DNA of 30,214 nucleotides, from contig CABRZC010000011.1 of assembly GCA_902475375.1 (NCBI GenBank), forward strand, positions 1 through 30,214. The letters are read 5' to 3'. How positions within the stretch are numbered: the first letter of the stretch is position 1; every line of letters starts with the position of its first letter. The notes beneath the pieces are model-generated. The model saw only the letters and a program-made list of their open reading frames with translations. It was not told the origin of the DNA and searched no databases. The translations under genes were made by a program, and so were the position numbers. Of the stretch, positions 6,892-16,590 are shown piece after piece. The stretch is from an uncultured Collinsella sp. Lineage in GTDB: Bacteria; Actinomycetota; Coriobacteriia; Coriobacteriales; Coriobacteriaceae.

Positions 6892-7554
6892 GTGGAGCAG
6901 CTGGAGATATGCAAGCGGTCGGTTGTGCTGTTTGATTTCGATGGCACGGTGGCCGATACAGGCCGGGCGGTGATGACCTCGACGCGCAAGACGCTGGCTG
7001 TGCGCGGGTTTTCGGAGGCGCAGATGGGTGATCTGCGCCGCATGATTGGGCCGCCCCTGTGGAAGAGCTTTCACGACTTTTATGGCTTCTCGCGCGAGGA
7101 GTCGCTTGTGGTGGCCGACGAGTACCGTGCCTTTTTTGATGAGCTGGGACCGGAAGAGTACCCTGTGTTCGATGGAATTTCCGAGCTGCTGGATGGGTTG
7201 GCCGCCCAGGGGCATCGCTTGGCCGTGGCGACGTCGCGCATGGAGGCAAAGTGCATCGACATGGTGGGCGAGCTGGGGCTTTCTCAGTTTAAGGCAGTGG
7301 TTGGCATGAATCCGCCGCAGGGACGCGAGACCAAGGCCGATTCGGTCCGCGATGCCCTGGCGGCGCTCGGTGCGACGGCGGACGATGCCGTGATGATCGG
7401 CGATCGCTTTAACGATGTGGAGGGCGCGCACGCAATGGGCGTGCCGTGCATCGGCATCTATTCGGGCGCGGCGGCGCCGGGTGAGCATGAGGCCGCGGGC
7501 GCCGATGCGGTGGTGCACTCGGTGGCCGAGCTTGCTAAACTTTTCGCTATATAA
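6892..7554 (+). CDS. HAD-superfamily phosphatase (Gph/PGP-like)
   Basis: This 220-aa HAD hydrolase has motif I DFDGT (Asp15 nucleophile, Asp17 acid/base), a helical cap (about 25-95), motif II VATSR, motif III Lys in NPPQGRETKAD and motif IV GDRFND. The arrangement is that of cap-C1 phosphoglycolate phosphatase-like enzymes; substrate is unknown. The start is set at a GTG (6892) preceded by GGAAGAGAGG at good spacing. A TTG at 6826 in the same frame lacks a ribosome binding site and would add 22 unusual residues. It is 54 bp upstream of the dipeptidase gene and probably co-transcribed. Confidence 0.88.
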   Translation: MEQLEICKRSVVLFDFDGTVADTGRAVMTSTRKTLAVRGFSEAQMGDLRRMIGPPLWKSFHDFYGFSREESLVVADEYRAFFDELGPEEYPVFDGISELLDGLAAQGHRLAVATSRMEAKCIDMVGELGLSQFKAVVGMNPPQGRETKADSVRDALAALGATADDAVMIGDRFNDVEGAHAMGVPCIGIYSGAAAPGEHEAAGADAVVHSVAELAKLFAI

Positions 7555-7608
7555 GTATGTGATGTGAGGGGCGGGCACGCTCGCCGCTCATTGGTAAGGA
7601 GGTCGTCC

Positions 7609-9045
7609 ATGAATCAGGTGGAGCAGAGCGTTGCCGAGTATGTCGACGAGGTTTGGGAAGATGTCGTCGCCGATATCGAGCGTCTGGTGAGCTATCCGTC
7701 CGTGGCGGTTTCTGCCAATGCGGAGCCCGGCGCGCCGTTTGGCCGTCCAGTCCGTGACGCGCTCGATTGCGCGCTCGGCATTGCGCAAAAGCTCGGCTAC
7801 CAGACGAGCGACGACGAGGGTTATGTGGGCATTGCCGATATCCCTGGCCGCGGCGACAAGCAGCTCGCGACCATTTGCCATGTGGACGTGGTGCCCGCAG
7901 GCCCCGGCTGGAACACCGACCCGTTTGCGATGGAGCGTCGCGAGGGCTGGCTGCTCGGCCGCGGCGTTATCGACGACAAGGGTCCTGCCGTGCTGTCGCT
8001 CTACGCCGGCGCCTATCTGCTCAAGCACGGTATTACCCCGCGCTACACCTTCCGCGCGCTGCTGGGCTGCGATGAGGAGGTGGGCATGTCCGACGTTCAC
8101 CATTATCTGGAGAACCACGCAGACCCCGACTTTTTGTTTACACCCGATGCCGAGTTCCCGGTCTGTAATGCCGAGAAGGGCCAGTTTGGGGCGACGTTTG
8201 TGAGTTCCAAGATCGACGGCGGGCGCATTGTGTCCTGGAGCGGTGCCGAGGCGAGCAACGCCATTCCGTCGCAGTCTATCTGCGAGCTTGCGATTGCCGC
8301 CGATGAACTGCCGGCGCCCGTTGAGAATGCCGGCCGCCTGGAGATCACGGCGCTCGATAACGGGCATGCGCAGATTTTTGCCCACGGCATTGGCGGTCAT
8401 GCCTCGATGCCCGAGGGAACGATCAATGCCGTCGGCCTCATCGTGGCGTATCTGCGCGAGGCCGAGGATGCGTTTGGTGCCCGTGACGAGCGCCTGCTGA
8501 CGCCTGCCGAGCACGAGTTCGTCAAGTTCCTGGCCTTTGTGCATGCGGATGCCTATGGCCGCGGCCTGGGTATCGATGCGACGAACGCGGCGTTTGGCCC
8601 GCTCACGTGCAACCCCGGCGTCATCCGCGTGGTGGATGGCCACATTGAGCAGGTCATTGACGTGCGTTTCCCCGACAGCACGAGCGCCGATACCATCCGC
8701 GAGCAGCTCGAGCCACTTGTGGGCCGCTTTGGCGTGACGTATCGCGTGGATCGCGCAAAGGTGCCGTTCTCGGTCTCTGCCGACGATCCGGCTGTGAAGG
8801 CGCTTATCGATACCTATAACGAGTTTACGGGCAAGCATGTCGAGCCCTTCGCCATGGGCGGTGGCACGTACGCACGCAACTTTGCCCGCGCCGTCTCGTT
8901 TGGCCCCGAGGAGACCGGCCTGGAGCTGCCCCCATGGGGCGGCCAGATGCACGGCCCCAACGAGTGCGCCAACGAAGAGCAGCTCAAGCAGGCGCTCAAG
9001 ATTTATATCGTCGCAATCCTGCGCTTGAACGAGCTGGAGCTTTAA
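7609..9045 (+). CDS. M20 family dipeptidase (PepV-like)
   Basis: This 478-aa metallopeptidase matches the size of PepV/Sapep dipeptidases. Di-zinc ligands and catalytic residues are visible: HVDVVPAGPGW (His91, Asp93), GRGVIDDKGP (bridging Asp122), CDEEVGMSD (Glu156 base, Glu157 ligand), TPDAEFPVCNAEKG (Asp180) and the late His in GGQMHGPNE. The lid domain sits between about residues 190 and 380. It should release N-terminal residues from di- or tripeptides in the cytoplasm; no signal peptide is present. AAGGAGGT lies 5 nt before the ATG at 7609. The HAD gene precedes it and a terminator follows. Confidence 0.92.
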   Translation: MNQVEQSVAEYVDEVWEDVVADIERLVSYPSVAVSANAEPGAPFGRPVRDALDCALGIAQKLGYQTSDDEGYVGIADIPGRGDKQLATICHVDVVPAGPGWNTDPFAMERREGWLLGRGVIDDKGPAVLSLYAGAYLLKHGITPRYTFRALLGCDEEVGMSDVHHYLENHADPDFLFTPDAEFPVCNAEKGQFGATFVSSKIDGGRIVSWSGAEASNAIPSQSICELAIAADELPAPVENAGRLEITALDNGHAQIFAHGIGGHASMPEGTINAVGLIVAYLREAEDAFGARDERLLTPAEHEFVKFLAFVHADAYGRGLGIDATNAAFGPLTCNPGVIRVVDGHIEQVIDVRFPDSTSADTIREQLEPLVGRFGVTYRVDRAKVPFSVSADDPAVKALIDTYNEFTGKHVEPFAMGGGTYARNFARAVSFGPEETGLELPPWGGQMHGPNECANEEQLKQALKIYIVAILRLNELEL

Positions 9046-9051
9046 GGTTAC

Positions 9052-9122
9052 GCGAACGCCAGGGTGACAACCTGTCTTTCGAAGAGGACGGCATGACCAG
9101 AAGGTCTATGCCGTCCTCTTTC
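9052..9122 (+). terminator. Terminator, near copy of that at 3173-3242
   Basis: The hairpin AGAGGACGGCAT-GACC-AGAA-GGTC-T-ATGCCGTCCTCT followed by TTTC lies after the dipeptidase gene. The approach sequence CGCCAGGGTGACAACCTGTC is also nearly the same as at 3178-3197, so the similarity extends over about 65 bp. The outer right arm found at 3257-3272 is missing here. Confidence 0.7.
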
Positions 9123-9125
9123 TGA

Positions 9126-9162
9126 AAATGATCCCTTGGGGACGGAGGAAAACGGATCATTT
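9126..9162. repeat. GGGGAC-core hairpin
   Basis: Stem AAATGATCC / GGATCATTT with the loop CTTGGGGACGGAGGAAAAC. Another member of the GGGGAC-loop family with its own stem. Confidence 0.55.
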
Positions 9163-9355
9163 GGTGTAAAAGGCGGGTCATGCTTGTCGGCGGGATTGTT
9201 ATTCGTTTGTAAAGCCCTGCCGCGTTTGCGGTAAGGGTCTATCAGATGCCCGTAAGAAACCGCAGTTGGCGCGAGCGCTGCCCGGTCGGGGCCGTATCTT
9301 TCCAAACAGCAAAGCGGGCAGGGTGCCCGCGATTCGCATGTATGAAAGGAAGATC
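9163..9355 (+). promoter_or_regulatory. Leader region of pstSCAB
   Basis: This is the upstream region of the phosphate operon, where a promoter and a Pho-type control site would be expected. I could not identify a convincing Pho box or -35/-10 pair. A short CCGC/GCGG hairpin lies near 9222-9233. GAAAGGAAG precedes the pstS start at 9356. Confidence 0.3.
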
Positions 9356-10294
9356 ATGCTCGATCAGGCTTATTCTCGTCGTCAGTTCCTCGGCCTCGCT
9401 GGTGGTCTTGCCAGCATCGTCGGCCTCGGCCTCGTTGGCTGCGGTGGCGCAGACGCTTCCAACGCTGCCGACAAGGGTAGCGCCGCTGCTGCCGAGTCCG
9501 TCTCCGGCGAGGTGACCTACGACGGTGCCTCTTCGTTCCAGGCTCTCGTCGAGGCCGCTGCCGAGAAGTTCATGGATGCCAACCCGGACGTCTCCGTCTC
9601 CGGCTCGGGCAACGGTTCGGGCAAGGGTCTGACCGCTGTCGCCGCCGGCACCGTCACCATCGGTAACTCCGACGTCTTCGCCGAGACCAAGCTCGAGGCC
9701 GACCAGGTCAAGAACCTCGTCGACCACGAGGTCGCCGTTGTGGGCATGGGTCCCGTCGTCTCCAAGAACGTGACGGTCGACGACCTGTCCCTTGAGCAGC
9801 TCAAGGGCATCTTCTCCGGCCAGATCACCAACTGGAAGGAGGTCGGCGGCGACGACGCCACCATCGTCGTGCTCAACCGCAAGGCCGGCTCCGGTACCCG
9901 CGCCACCTTCGAGGCGGCCGTCTTTGGCGACGAGACCGTCGACTTTAAGGGCGACGCCGAGCTCGACAAGTCCGGCGATGTCCAGACTCAGATGGGCAGC
10001 ACCGACAACGCCATCTCCTACCTGGACTTCTCGCACTTCGATGACTCCAAGTTCAACGCCATCAAGGTCGAGGGCGTGGAGCCCAAGAGCGCAAACGTCA
10101 CCGACGACTCCTTTAAGATCTGGGCGACCGAGCACATGTACTGCGCAAAGGACGCCGACGATGCCACCAAGACATTCCTGGAGTTCATGCTTTCCGACGA
10201 CGTCCAGGACAAGCTCGTCGAGGAGCAGGGCTTCATCCCCGTCTCTGCCATGAAGGTCGTTAAGGATGCCAGCGGCAAGGTCTCCGCTAAATAA
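9356..10294 (+). CDS. pstS: Phosphate ABC transporter substrate-binding lipoprotein
   Basis: A 312-aa secreted lipoprotein. The N-terminus carries a twin-arginine-like motif SRRQFLGLA (residues 7-15), a hydrophobic stretch and a lipobox LVGC with Cys29 as lipidation site, so it is probably exported folded and anchored outside the membrane. The mature part shows PstS signatures: ASSFQALVEA, SGSGNGSGKGL (phosphate loop), GNSDV and KAGSGTRATFE. It captures inorganic phosphate for PstCA. It is first gene of the pstSCAB operon. The ATG at 9356 follows GAAAGGAAG; upstream in-frame starts would put the signal peptide about 30 residues inside, so they are unlikely. Confidence 0.95.
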   Translation: MLDQAYSRRQFLGLAGGLASIVGLGLVGCGGADASNAADKGSAAAAESVSGEVTYDGASSFQALVEAAAEKFMDANPDVSVSGSGNGSGKGLTAVAAGTVTIGNSDVFAETKLEADQVKNLVDHEVAVVGMGPVVSKNVTVDDLSLEQLKGIFSGQITNWKEVGGDDATIVVLNRKAGSGTRATFEAAVFGDETVDFKGDAELDKSGDVQTQMGSTDNAISYLDFSHFDDSKFNAIKVEGVEPKSANVTDDSFKIWATEHMYCAKDADDATKTFLEFMLSDDVQDKLVEEQGFIPVSAMKVVKDASGKVSAK

Positions 10295-10318
10295 GTAATC
10301 GCCCCGGAAAGGTTTGCA

Positions 10319-11227
10319 ATGGCAAAACAGCTGCCAAAGCGCGACCTTGAGAACGTGGGCCTGGGCGTCACGGGCGCGTGCGTAGCGCTCGTGACGTTTG
10401 TCGTTGCCGCGCTCATCTTTATGGTCGCCCAAAAGGGCCTCTCGGCTTTTCTCAAGGACGGCGTTTCGGTCGTCGAGTTCTTCACCGGCACCAAGTGGGA
10501 CCTGGCCAACACAGCCGAAAACGGCCTGCCCTATACCGGCGCCCTGCCCCTGATCGTCACCTCGTTTGCGGTCATGGTACTCTCCACGATCATTGCGCTG
10601 CCCATCGCCATCGGCTCTGCCATCTTTGCAGTCGAGATTAGCCCTAAGTTTGGTTCCAAGGTCTTTCAGCCGCTTATTGAGCTTTTGACCGGCATTCCCT
10701 CGGTCGTCTTTGGCCTGATCGGTTTTCACGTGGTCGTCGGTCTTATGAAGAGCGTTTTCCACGTGAGTACGGGCTTGGGCATCTTGCCCGGCGCCATCGT
10801 GCTGGCCGTCATGATCCTGCCGACCATGACCACGCTTTCGGTCGATGGCCTGCGCGCCGTGCCCGACAGCTACCGTCAGGGTTCGCTCGCGCTGGGCTAC
10901 ACCCGCTGGCAGACCATCTGGCACGTGGTGCTCAAGTCCGCCATGCCGTCGCTCATGACTGCAGTCATCCTTGGCATGACGCGTGCCTTTGGCGAGACGC
11001 TCGCCGTGCGCATGGTCATCGGCGGTATCGAGGCCATGCCGACGTCGCTGCTGTCGCCGGCGTCCACCATCACCACCACGCTCACCACGTCCATGGCGGT
11101 CTATGCCGAGGGCTCGGCCCAGGACGATGTTCTGTGGGCACTCGGCCTGCTGCTGATGGGCATGAGCCTCATCTTCATCCTGATCATCCATCTCATTGGC
11201 CGCAAGGGGGCGAAGGCTCGTGGCTAG
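10319..11227 (+). CDS. pstC: Phosphate ABC transporter permease PstC
   Basis: A 302-aa inner-membrane permease with about six transmembrane segments. The EAA-type loop that docks on the ATPase is visible as ALGYTRWQTIWHVVLKSAMP, followed by the conserved RAFGET. The PstC-typical segment SVVFGLIGFHVVV lies mid-protein. It forms the membrane channel with PstA. The start ATG at 10319 follows GGAAAGG, 24 bp after pstS; its end overlaps the pstA start by 8 bp, implying translational coupling. Confidence 0.95.
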   Translation: MAKQLPKRDLENVGLGVTGACVALVTFVVAALIFMVAQKGLSAFLKDGVSVVEFFTGTKWDLANTAENGLPYTGALPLIVTSFAVMVLSTIIALPIAIGSAIFAVEISPKFGSKVFQPLIELLTGIPSVVFGLIGFHVVVGLMKSVFHVSTGLGILPGAIVLAVMILPTMTTLSVDGLRAVPDSYRQGSLALGYTRWQTIWHVVLKSAMPSLMTAVILGMTRAFGETLAVRMVIGGIEAMPTSLLSPASTITTTLTTSMAVYAEGSAQDDVLWALGLLLMGMSLIFILIIHLIGRKGAKARG

Positions 11228-12142
11228 CACGCGCATCCACGTCGACGAGGCGAGACTCGGGCGTGTCCAAAAACAGGATCGCATCGCCACGGGCGTGCTG
11301 ACGGCGATCGTCGCCATCGTCATGCTCGTCGTTGTCTCCATGGTGGCCTATATTCTGTTCGAGGGCATCTCGACGCTGTTTCAGCCAGGATTTCTCACGC
11401 AGCCCGCGCGCGCCAACGGAACCCAGGGCGGCGTGCTCTACCAACTGTTCGACTCGTTCTATCTGTTGCTGATCACCCTAGTCATCTCGGTGCCCATCAG
11501 CTTGGGTGGCGCGGTCTTCCTGGTCGAGTACTCACCCGACGGACCCATCCGCGACATCGCCTCCACCGCCATCGAGACGCTGTCCTCGCTGCCGTCCATC
11601 GTCGTCGGCATGTTCGGCTTTCTGGTGTTCTCGGTGCAGCTGGGCTGGAAGTACTCCATCATCTCCGGCGCCGTCGCGCTCACCATGTTCAATATCCCCA
11701 TCCTGGTGCGCGTGATCCAGCAGGCGCTCGAGGACGTGCCGCAGGCCCAGCGCGATGCGTGCCTGGCCATGGGCCTTACCCGCTGGGAGGCTACGCTGCA
11801 CATCTTGATTCCCGAGGCCATGCCCGCCATCGTGACCGGCATCGTGCTTTCGGCTGGCCGCGTGTTTGGCGAGGCCGCGGCACTGCTCTTTACCTCGGGC
11901 ATGAGCTCGCCGGTGCGTCTGAACTTCTTGAGCTTTAACCTGTCGAGCCCCACCTGCGCCTGGAACGTGTTCCGCCCCGGTGAGTCGCTCGCCGTGCACA
12001 TCTACAAGATCTATGGCGAGGGCAGCCCCGAGGCCCAGCAGATCGTCTGGGGCACCGCGGCGCTGCTGATGATCTGCGTGCTGCTGTTTAACGTAGTCGC
12101 CCGTATCGTGGGCAAGCAATTGGCAAGGAAGATGACGGCCGA

Positions 12143-12146
<4 letters not shown>
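11220..12146 (+). CDS. pstA: Phosphate ABC transporter permease PstA
   Basis: A 308-aa permease partner of PstC. Its N-terminal transmembrane segment is about residues 28-52, and the EAA loop reads AMGLTRWEATLHILIPEAMP followed by GRVFGEAAALL. The segment SLPSIVVGMFGF parallels SVVFGLIGF in PstC. The start is chosen at GTG 11220, inside the end of pstC, with AAGGGGGCGAAGG upstream; a TTG 24 bp earlier is less well placed. The stop overlaps the pstB start (ATGA), so pstCAB is tightly coupled. Confidence 0.93.
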
Positions 12147-13015
<869 letters not shown>

Positions 13016-13032
13016 TCCGGGGCATGCTTGAG

Positions 13033-13107
13033 GCCCGCGGCGGCCACGGTTGCCGCGGGACTGATTGGAGAGGCGGGTCATCTCTTGCGTGAGATGGCCC
13101 GCCTTTT
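13033..13107 (+). terminator. Terminator of pst operon
   Basis: Hairpin AGGCGGG-TCATCTC / GAGATGG-CCCGCCT at 13071-13103 ends in TTTTT (13103-13107). A separate CCCGCGGC/GCCGCGGG hairpin lies just before it at about 13033-13059. Confidence 0.75.
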
Positions 13108-13125
13108 TGCTCCGCGACCGAAACG

Positions 13126-13160
13126 ACCACCACAAAGGGGACAGACACCTTCGTGGTGGT
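13126..13160. repeat. ACCACCACAAAGG hairpin with GGAC loop
   Basis: A 13-bp stem (one mismatch) ACCACCACAAAGG / CCTTCGTGGTGGT surrounds the loop GGACAGACA. The same stem occurs, without mismatch, at 25645-25679 in the opposite orientation. Confidence 0.65.
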
Positions 13161-13220
13161 TTGGGGTGAGGCTCGCTGCTATCATGGACAACGTTGTATT
13201 TCTACGAAGGAGCAGGGCAT

Positions 13221-15080
13221 ATGGCGATTCTTTTGGGATGCGATTCCATCAGCCTAGAGTTTCCCACCAAGCATATTTTCGATAACGTGACGCTCGGCGT
13301 GGACGAGGGCGACCGTATTGGCATCGTCGGCAAAAACGGCGACGGAAAGTCGACGCTGCTGAGCGTGCTCGCCGGCACGCTGGAGCCCGACGACGGCCGC
13401 GTGACGCACCGCCGCGACACCACGATCGGATTGCTCGGCCAAAAGGACAACCTGGTCGATACCGACACCGTGCATCATGCCGTCGTCGGTGACACGCCCG
13501 AGTATGAGTGGGCCTCGAGCCCGCGCACGCGTCAGATCCTGGCCGGCCTTATTAGCGATGTGCCCTGGGAGGGCACGGTGGGCGAGCTTTCGGGCGGCCA
13601 GCGCCGTCGCGTGGACCTCGCGCGCCTGCTGATCGGCGACTACGACGTGCTCATGCTCGACGAGCCTACCAACCACCTGGACATGCGTACCATCAACTGG
13701 CTCGCGCGTCACTTAAAGGCCCGCTGGCAGCGCGGTCAGGGCGCCATGCTCGTGGTCACGCACGACCGCTGGTTCTTGGACGAGGTCTGCACCAGCATGT
13801 GGGAGGTCCACGACGGCCAGGTCGATCCCTTCGAGGGCGGCTATTCGGCCTACATCCTGCAGCGCGTAGAGCGCGACCGCATGGCCGCGGTTACCGAGGA
13901 GCGCCGTCGCAACATGGCGCGCAAGGAGCTCGCGTGGCTGAGCCGCGGTGCCCAGGCTCGTTCCGCCAAGCCCAAGTTTCGCGTGGATGCCGCTCGTGAG
14001 CTGATCGCCGACGTGCCGCCCGTGCGTGACGAGCTGGAGCTCAAGCGCTTGGCCGTGAGCCGCTTGGGCAAGCAGGTTATCGATGTGGTCGACGTGGATG
14101 CCGGCTATGCCGATACCGACGGCGCGCCCAAGCAGGTGCTCACCGATGTGACCTGGCTCATTGGTGCGGGCGACCGCTATGGCCTTTTGGGCGAGAACGG
14201 CGCCGGCAAGTCGACGCTGCTCGATGTGATTCAGGGCAAGATTGCGCCCACGCGCGGCCGTGTGAAGATTGGCCAGACAGTGCGCTTCGGCGTGCTGTCG
14301 CAGCAGCTCGAGGAGCTCGAACCCTACATGGGCGACACGATTCGCGAGGTGCTCAGCAACTATAAAAAGTACTACGTCATCGACGGCAAGGAGACTTCAC
14401 CCGAGAAGCTCTGCGAGCGTCTGGGCTTTACGACGCAGCAGCTCTGGAGCCGCATCGGCGATCTTTCGGGCGGCCAGCGCCGTCGCCTGTCGCTGCTGCT
14501 GACGATCCTGGACGAGCCCAACGTGCTCATCCTGGACGAGCCCGGCAACGACCTGGATACCGACATGCTGGCGATTGTCGAGGACTTGCTGGACGGCTGG
14601 CCCGGCACGCTGATTCTGGTGACGCACGACCGCTTTTTGATGGAGCGCGTGACCGACCAGCAGTGGGCGCTGCTCGACGGCCACCTGACGCATATGCCCG
14701 GCGGCGTCGACCAGTACCTGCGCCTGTGCAACGCCACCGCCGAGGGCGAGCCCGTGGGTGCACCGAGCGCCAAGACCGGTACGTTCGACACCGGTGCCGC
14801 GGCGGCTGCGGCCGAAAAGCCCAAGTCGAGCGGTCAGCCCAACGGCCTTTCCAATGCCGAGCGCCAAAAGCTCCGTCGTGAGGTGAGCTCGCTCGAGCGC
14901 AAGATGGAAACGCAGCGCGCTCGCGTGGAGGAGGCCGAGGCCGCCATGGCCCAGGTCGATCCCACCAACTACACGGCGCTGGGCGAGCAGCAGGCAAAGA
15001 TCGACGAGGCCCACGCCGCCATGGACGAGCTGGAGATGGCGTGGCTCGAGGCGAGTGAAAAGCTCGAGGGCGAGGAGTAG
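13221..15080 (+). CDS. ABC-F family ATPase (Uup/EttA-like)
   Basis: A 619-aa soluble protein with two ABC domains and no membrane segments. Domain 1: Walker A GKNGDGKST (37-44), signature LSGGQRRR (123-130), Walker B LMLDEPTNHLD (144-154). The linker (about 205-265) contains the Arg-rich helix MAAVTEERRRNMARKELAWL typical of the ABC-F interdomain arm. Domain 2: GENGAGKST (324-332), LSGGQRRR (415-422), Walker B LILDEPGNDLD, where the usual TNHLD is replaced by GNDLD. An Ala/Gly-rich spacer leads to a C-terminal coiled coil (about 545-615) as in Uup. ABC-F proteins act on the ribosome; a resistance role cannot be inferred here. AAGGAGCAGG precedes the ATG at 13221. The cof-like gene follows after 6 bp. 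Confidence 0.93.
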   Translation: MAILLGCDSISLEFPTKHIFDNVTLGVDEGDRIGIVGKNGDGKSTLLSVLAGTLEPDDGRVTHRRDTTIGLLGQKDNLVDTDTVHHAVVGDTPEYEWASSPRTRQILAGLISDVPWEGTVGELSGGQRRRVDLARLLIGDYDVLMLDEPTNHLDMRTINWLARHLKARWQRGQGAMLVVTHDRWFLDEVCTSMWEVHDGQVDPFEGGYSAYILQRVERDRMAAVTEERRRNMARKELAWLSRGAQARSAKPKFRVDAARELIADVPPVRDELELKRLAVSRLGKQVIDVVDVDAGYADTDGAPKQVLTDVTWLIGAGDRYGLLGENGAGKSTLLDVIQGKIAPTRGRVKIGQTVRFGVLSQQLEELEPYMGDTIREVLSNYKKYYVIDGKETSPEKLCERLGFTTQQLWSRIGDLSGGQRRRLSLLLTILDEPNVLILDEPGNDLDTDMLAIVEDLLDGWPGTLILVTHDRFLMERVTDQQWALLDGHLTHMPGGVDQYLRLCNATAEGEPVGAPSAKTGTFDTGAAAAAAEKPKSSGQPNGLSNAERQKLRREVSSLERKMETQRARVEEAEAAMAQVDPTNYTALGEQQAKIDEAHAAMDELEMAWLEASEKLEGEE

Positions 15081-15086
15081 GCGAGG

Positions 15087-15857
15087 ATGATCAAGGCCGC
15101 GTTTTTTGATATCGACGGCACGCTGCTGAGCTTTGAGACGCACCGGATTCCGGCGTCGGCGCAGCAGGTGCTCGACAGCTTTCACGAGCAGGGGATTGCG
15201 TGCGTCATTGCCACGGGTCGCCCGACCTACCAGATGCCCGATTGGCTGTTCGATCTTGGTTGGGATGCGTACATTACGCTTTCGGGCCAGCACTGTTTTG
15301 ATGCCGAGGGCGTTTACCGTAGCTGCCCGATCGATCCGGACGACGTTGCGGTGATTGTGGACCAGGTGGCCGAGGGGCGCTACGACTCGCTGTGCATGCA
15401 GGGCGAGAACTCGTTTGTGAACCGCCTGTCCGAGCGCGTGGTGACGGCCGGCAGCAACGCGGGAATTGTCTACCACGAGGAGCCGTTTGAGCACGCCTTT
15501 GACGCGCCGGTCTACCAGTTTTGCGCCTTTGTGGATCCGGCCGACGAGCATATCGTGACCGACGCCGTGTCGCATTCGCTCACCACGCGCTGGTGCGACC
15601 TGTTCTGCGACATTATTCCCGCTAACGGCGGCAAGGACCTGGGTGTGGCAGCGACGCTGGAGCGCCTGGGTGTCGACGCGAGCGAGGCGATCGCCTTTGG
15701 CGACGGCGAGAACGACCTGTCGATGTTCTCGGCCGTGGGCACAAGTGTGGCCATGGGCAACGCGCAGGATACCGTGAAGGCCGCAGCGACCTACGTGACG
15801 ACCGCCGTGGACGACGACGGCATTTACAGCGCCGCCAAGCACTTTGGGCTACTGTAG
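15087..15857 (+). CDS. Cof-type HAD phosphatase (HAD-IIB)
   Basis: A 256-aa phosphatase with motif I FFDIDGTLL (Asp8 nucleophile, Asp10), motif II IATGRP, a large C2-type cap (about 80-180), motif III Lys in NGGKDLGV and motif IV FGDGENDLSMF. Cof-like enzymes dephosphorylate sugar phosphates, pyridoxal phosphate or flavin precursors; the substrate is not readable from sequence. It lies 6 bp downstream of the ABC-F gene, with GGCGAGG inside the short gap, and is probably co-transcribed with it. Confidence 0.93.
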   Translation: MIKAAFFDIDGTLLSFETHRIPASAQQVLDSFHEQGIACVIATGRPTYQMPDWLFDLGWDAYITLSGQHCFDAEGVYRSCPIDPDDVAVIVDQVAEGRYDSLCMQGENSFVNRLSERVVTAGSNAGIVYHEEPFEHAFDAPVYQFCAFVDPADEHIVTDAVSHSLTTRWCDLFCDIIPANGGKDLGVAATLERLGVDASEAIAFGDGENDLSMFSAVGTSVAMGNAQDTVKAAATYVTTAVDDDGIYSAAKHFGLL

Positions 15858-15862
15858 CTGCG

Positions 15863-15930
15863 GCCGGCACTTAGGGACGTTCTTTTTCTGCCGGCAGCTG
15901 GGGACACTCCTTGCGGGGCGTCCCCATTTT
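15863..15930 (+). terminator. Two GGGGAC-type hairpins after cof-like gene
   Basis: The first hairpin is GCCGGCA / TGCCGGC (15863-15895) with TTAGGGACGTTC in the loop. The second is GGGGAC / GTCCCC (15900-15925) followed by ATTTTGTTTT, which looks like an intrinsic terminator. Both carry the GGGAC motif seen in other intergenic hairpins of the window. Confidence 0.55.
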
Positions 15931-15964
15931 GTTTTCGTCCCGCATGTTTTGTGAAACACGGCTA

Positions 15965-16010
15965 ACTTTTAGGCAAAGTAGTAAGACATGGGCAACTTTT
16001 GCGGTAAAGT
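15965..16010 (+). promoter_or_regulatory. Tandem ACTTT-AAAGT inverted repeats before DtxR-type gene
   Basis: Two small inverted repeats spaced about 30 bp apart: ACTTTTAGGCAAAGT (15965-15979) and ACTTTTGCGGTAAAGT (15995-16010), each preceded by GGC(T)A. They lie 55-100 bp upstream of the regulator start and are good candidates for autoregulatory operators. They do not match the classical DtxR 19-mer well. Confidence 0.4.
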
Positions 16011-16064
16011 AAATCAAGCAAAAGTATCCAAAGGCTAACTAGAAGCCATCGCGAAAGGCGGCCC

Positions 16065-16454
16065 ATGGCCCTGCGTGAATCCGGAGAAGACTATCTCGAA
16101 TCGATCTACGTTCTATCGGAACGTCAGGGCATCGTGCGCTCGATCGACGTTGCGGAGTACCTCGGCGTAACCAAGGCGAGCGTTTCCAAGGCCATGGCGA
16201 CGCTGGAAAGCAACGGCTATGTCGAAATGGGCAAACGAGATGTTCATCTGACAGAGCGAGGGCTGGAGGTCGCTCGTCAAATGTGGGAGCGTCACTGCTT
16301 TTTCGTGGGGCTGCTGGAGGATGCGGGTGTTTCGGCTGAGGTCGCGTCGCAAGAGGGCTGCCACATGGAGCACTGCCTGAGCGAGGAGAGCTTCGAGAAG
16401 CTACGGGCGATGTTGGGCCGGGAAGATGTAGCGGGTTCAACAACAGAAGCCTAA
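16065..16454 (+). CDS. DtxR/MntR-family metal-dependent repressor (two-domain)
   Basis: A 129-aa protein: N-terminal winged helix (residues 1-62; recognition region GVTKASVSKAMATLES) followed by the metal-binding/dimerisation helices. No SH3-like third domain is present. Metal-site residues are Asp9, Glu12, His77 and Cys99-x2-Glu102-His103. The Cys-x2-Glu-His set is the DtxR/IdeR (iron) arrangement, whereas Asp9 sits where MntR has its Asp8, so metal preference (Fe or Mn) is open. It should repress iron or manganese genes when the metal is bound. GAAAGGCGG precedes the ATG. The 3' end lies about 136 bp from the IS110 element; whether a partner gene once followed is not visible. Confidence 0.92.
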   Translation: MALRESGEDYLESIYVLSERQGIVRSIDVAEYLGVTKASVSKAMATLESNGYVEMGKRDVHLTERGLEVARQMWERHCFFVGLLEDAGVSAEVASQEGCHMEHCLSEESFEKLRAMLGREDVAGSTTEA

Positions 16455-16590
16455 CTGACCCACAGTAGCGCGGAGTTCGCGCAAAGCGCGAACCAGCGAC
16501 CGGGATCAGTAGCCCCACCAACTAAGTCCAACTCAGACAAGGAACCCCGCCAGCAAGCGATGCCCAAGAACCACCAACAACGTCACCGCA
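16455..16590. other. Gene-free left flank of the IS element
   Basis: No gene recognised. A tight hairpin GTTCGCGC-AAA-GCGCGAAC lies at 16475-16493 after the DtxR-type gene, without a T tract. The rest is C/A-rich on the plus strand. The bases GTCACCGC at 16582-16589, just outside the left inverted repeat, are complementary to 16703-16710 inside the element. Confidence 0.45.

Noticed and set aside
9242..11341. Very long open frame on the minus strand opposite pstS and pstC
   Set aside because: It is antisense to clear pst genes; the His/Asp/Gly-rich translation has no motifs and is a by-product of GC-rich codon usage.
14397..15842. 481-codon minus-strand open frame over the ABC-F and Cof-type genes
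   Set aside because: Crosses two well-supported plus genes and resembles no family.
16065..16454. Truncation of the DtxR-type gene by the IS element
   Set aside because: At 129 residues with the full two-domain metal site it looks complete, and the element begins about 136 bp further on.
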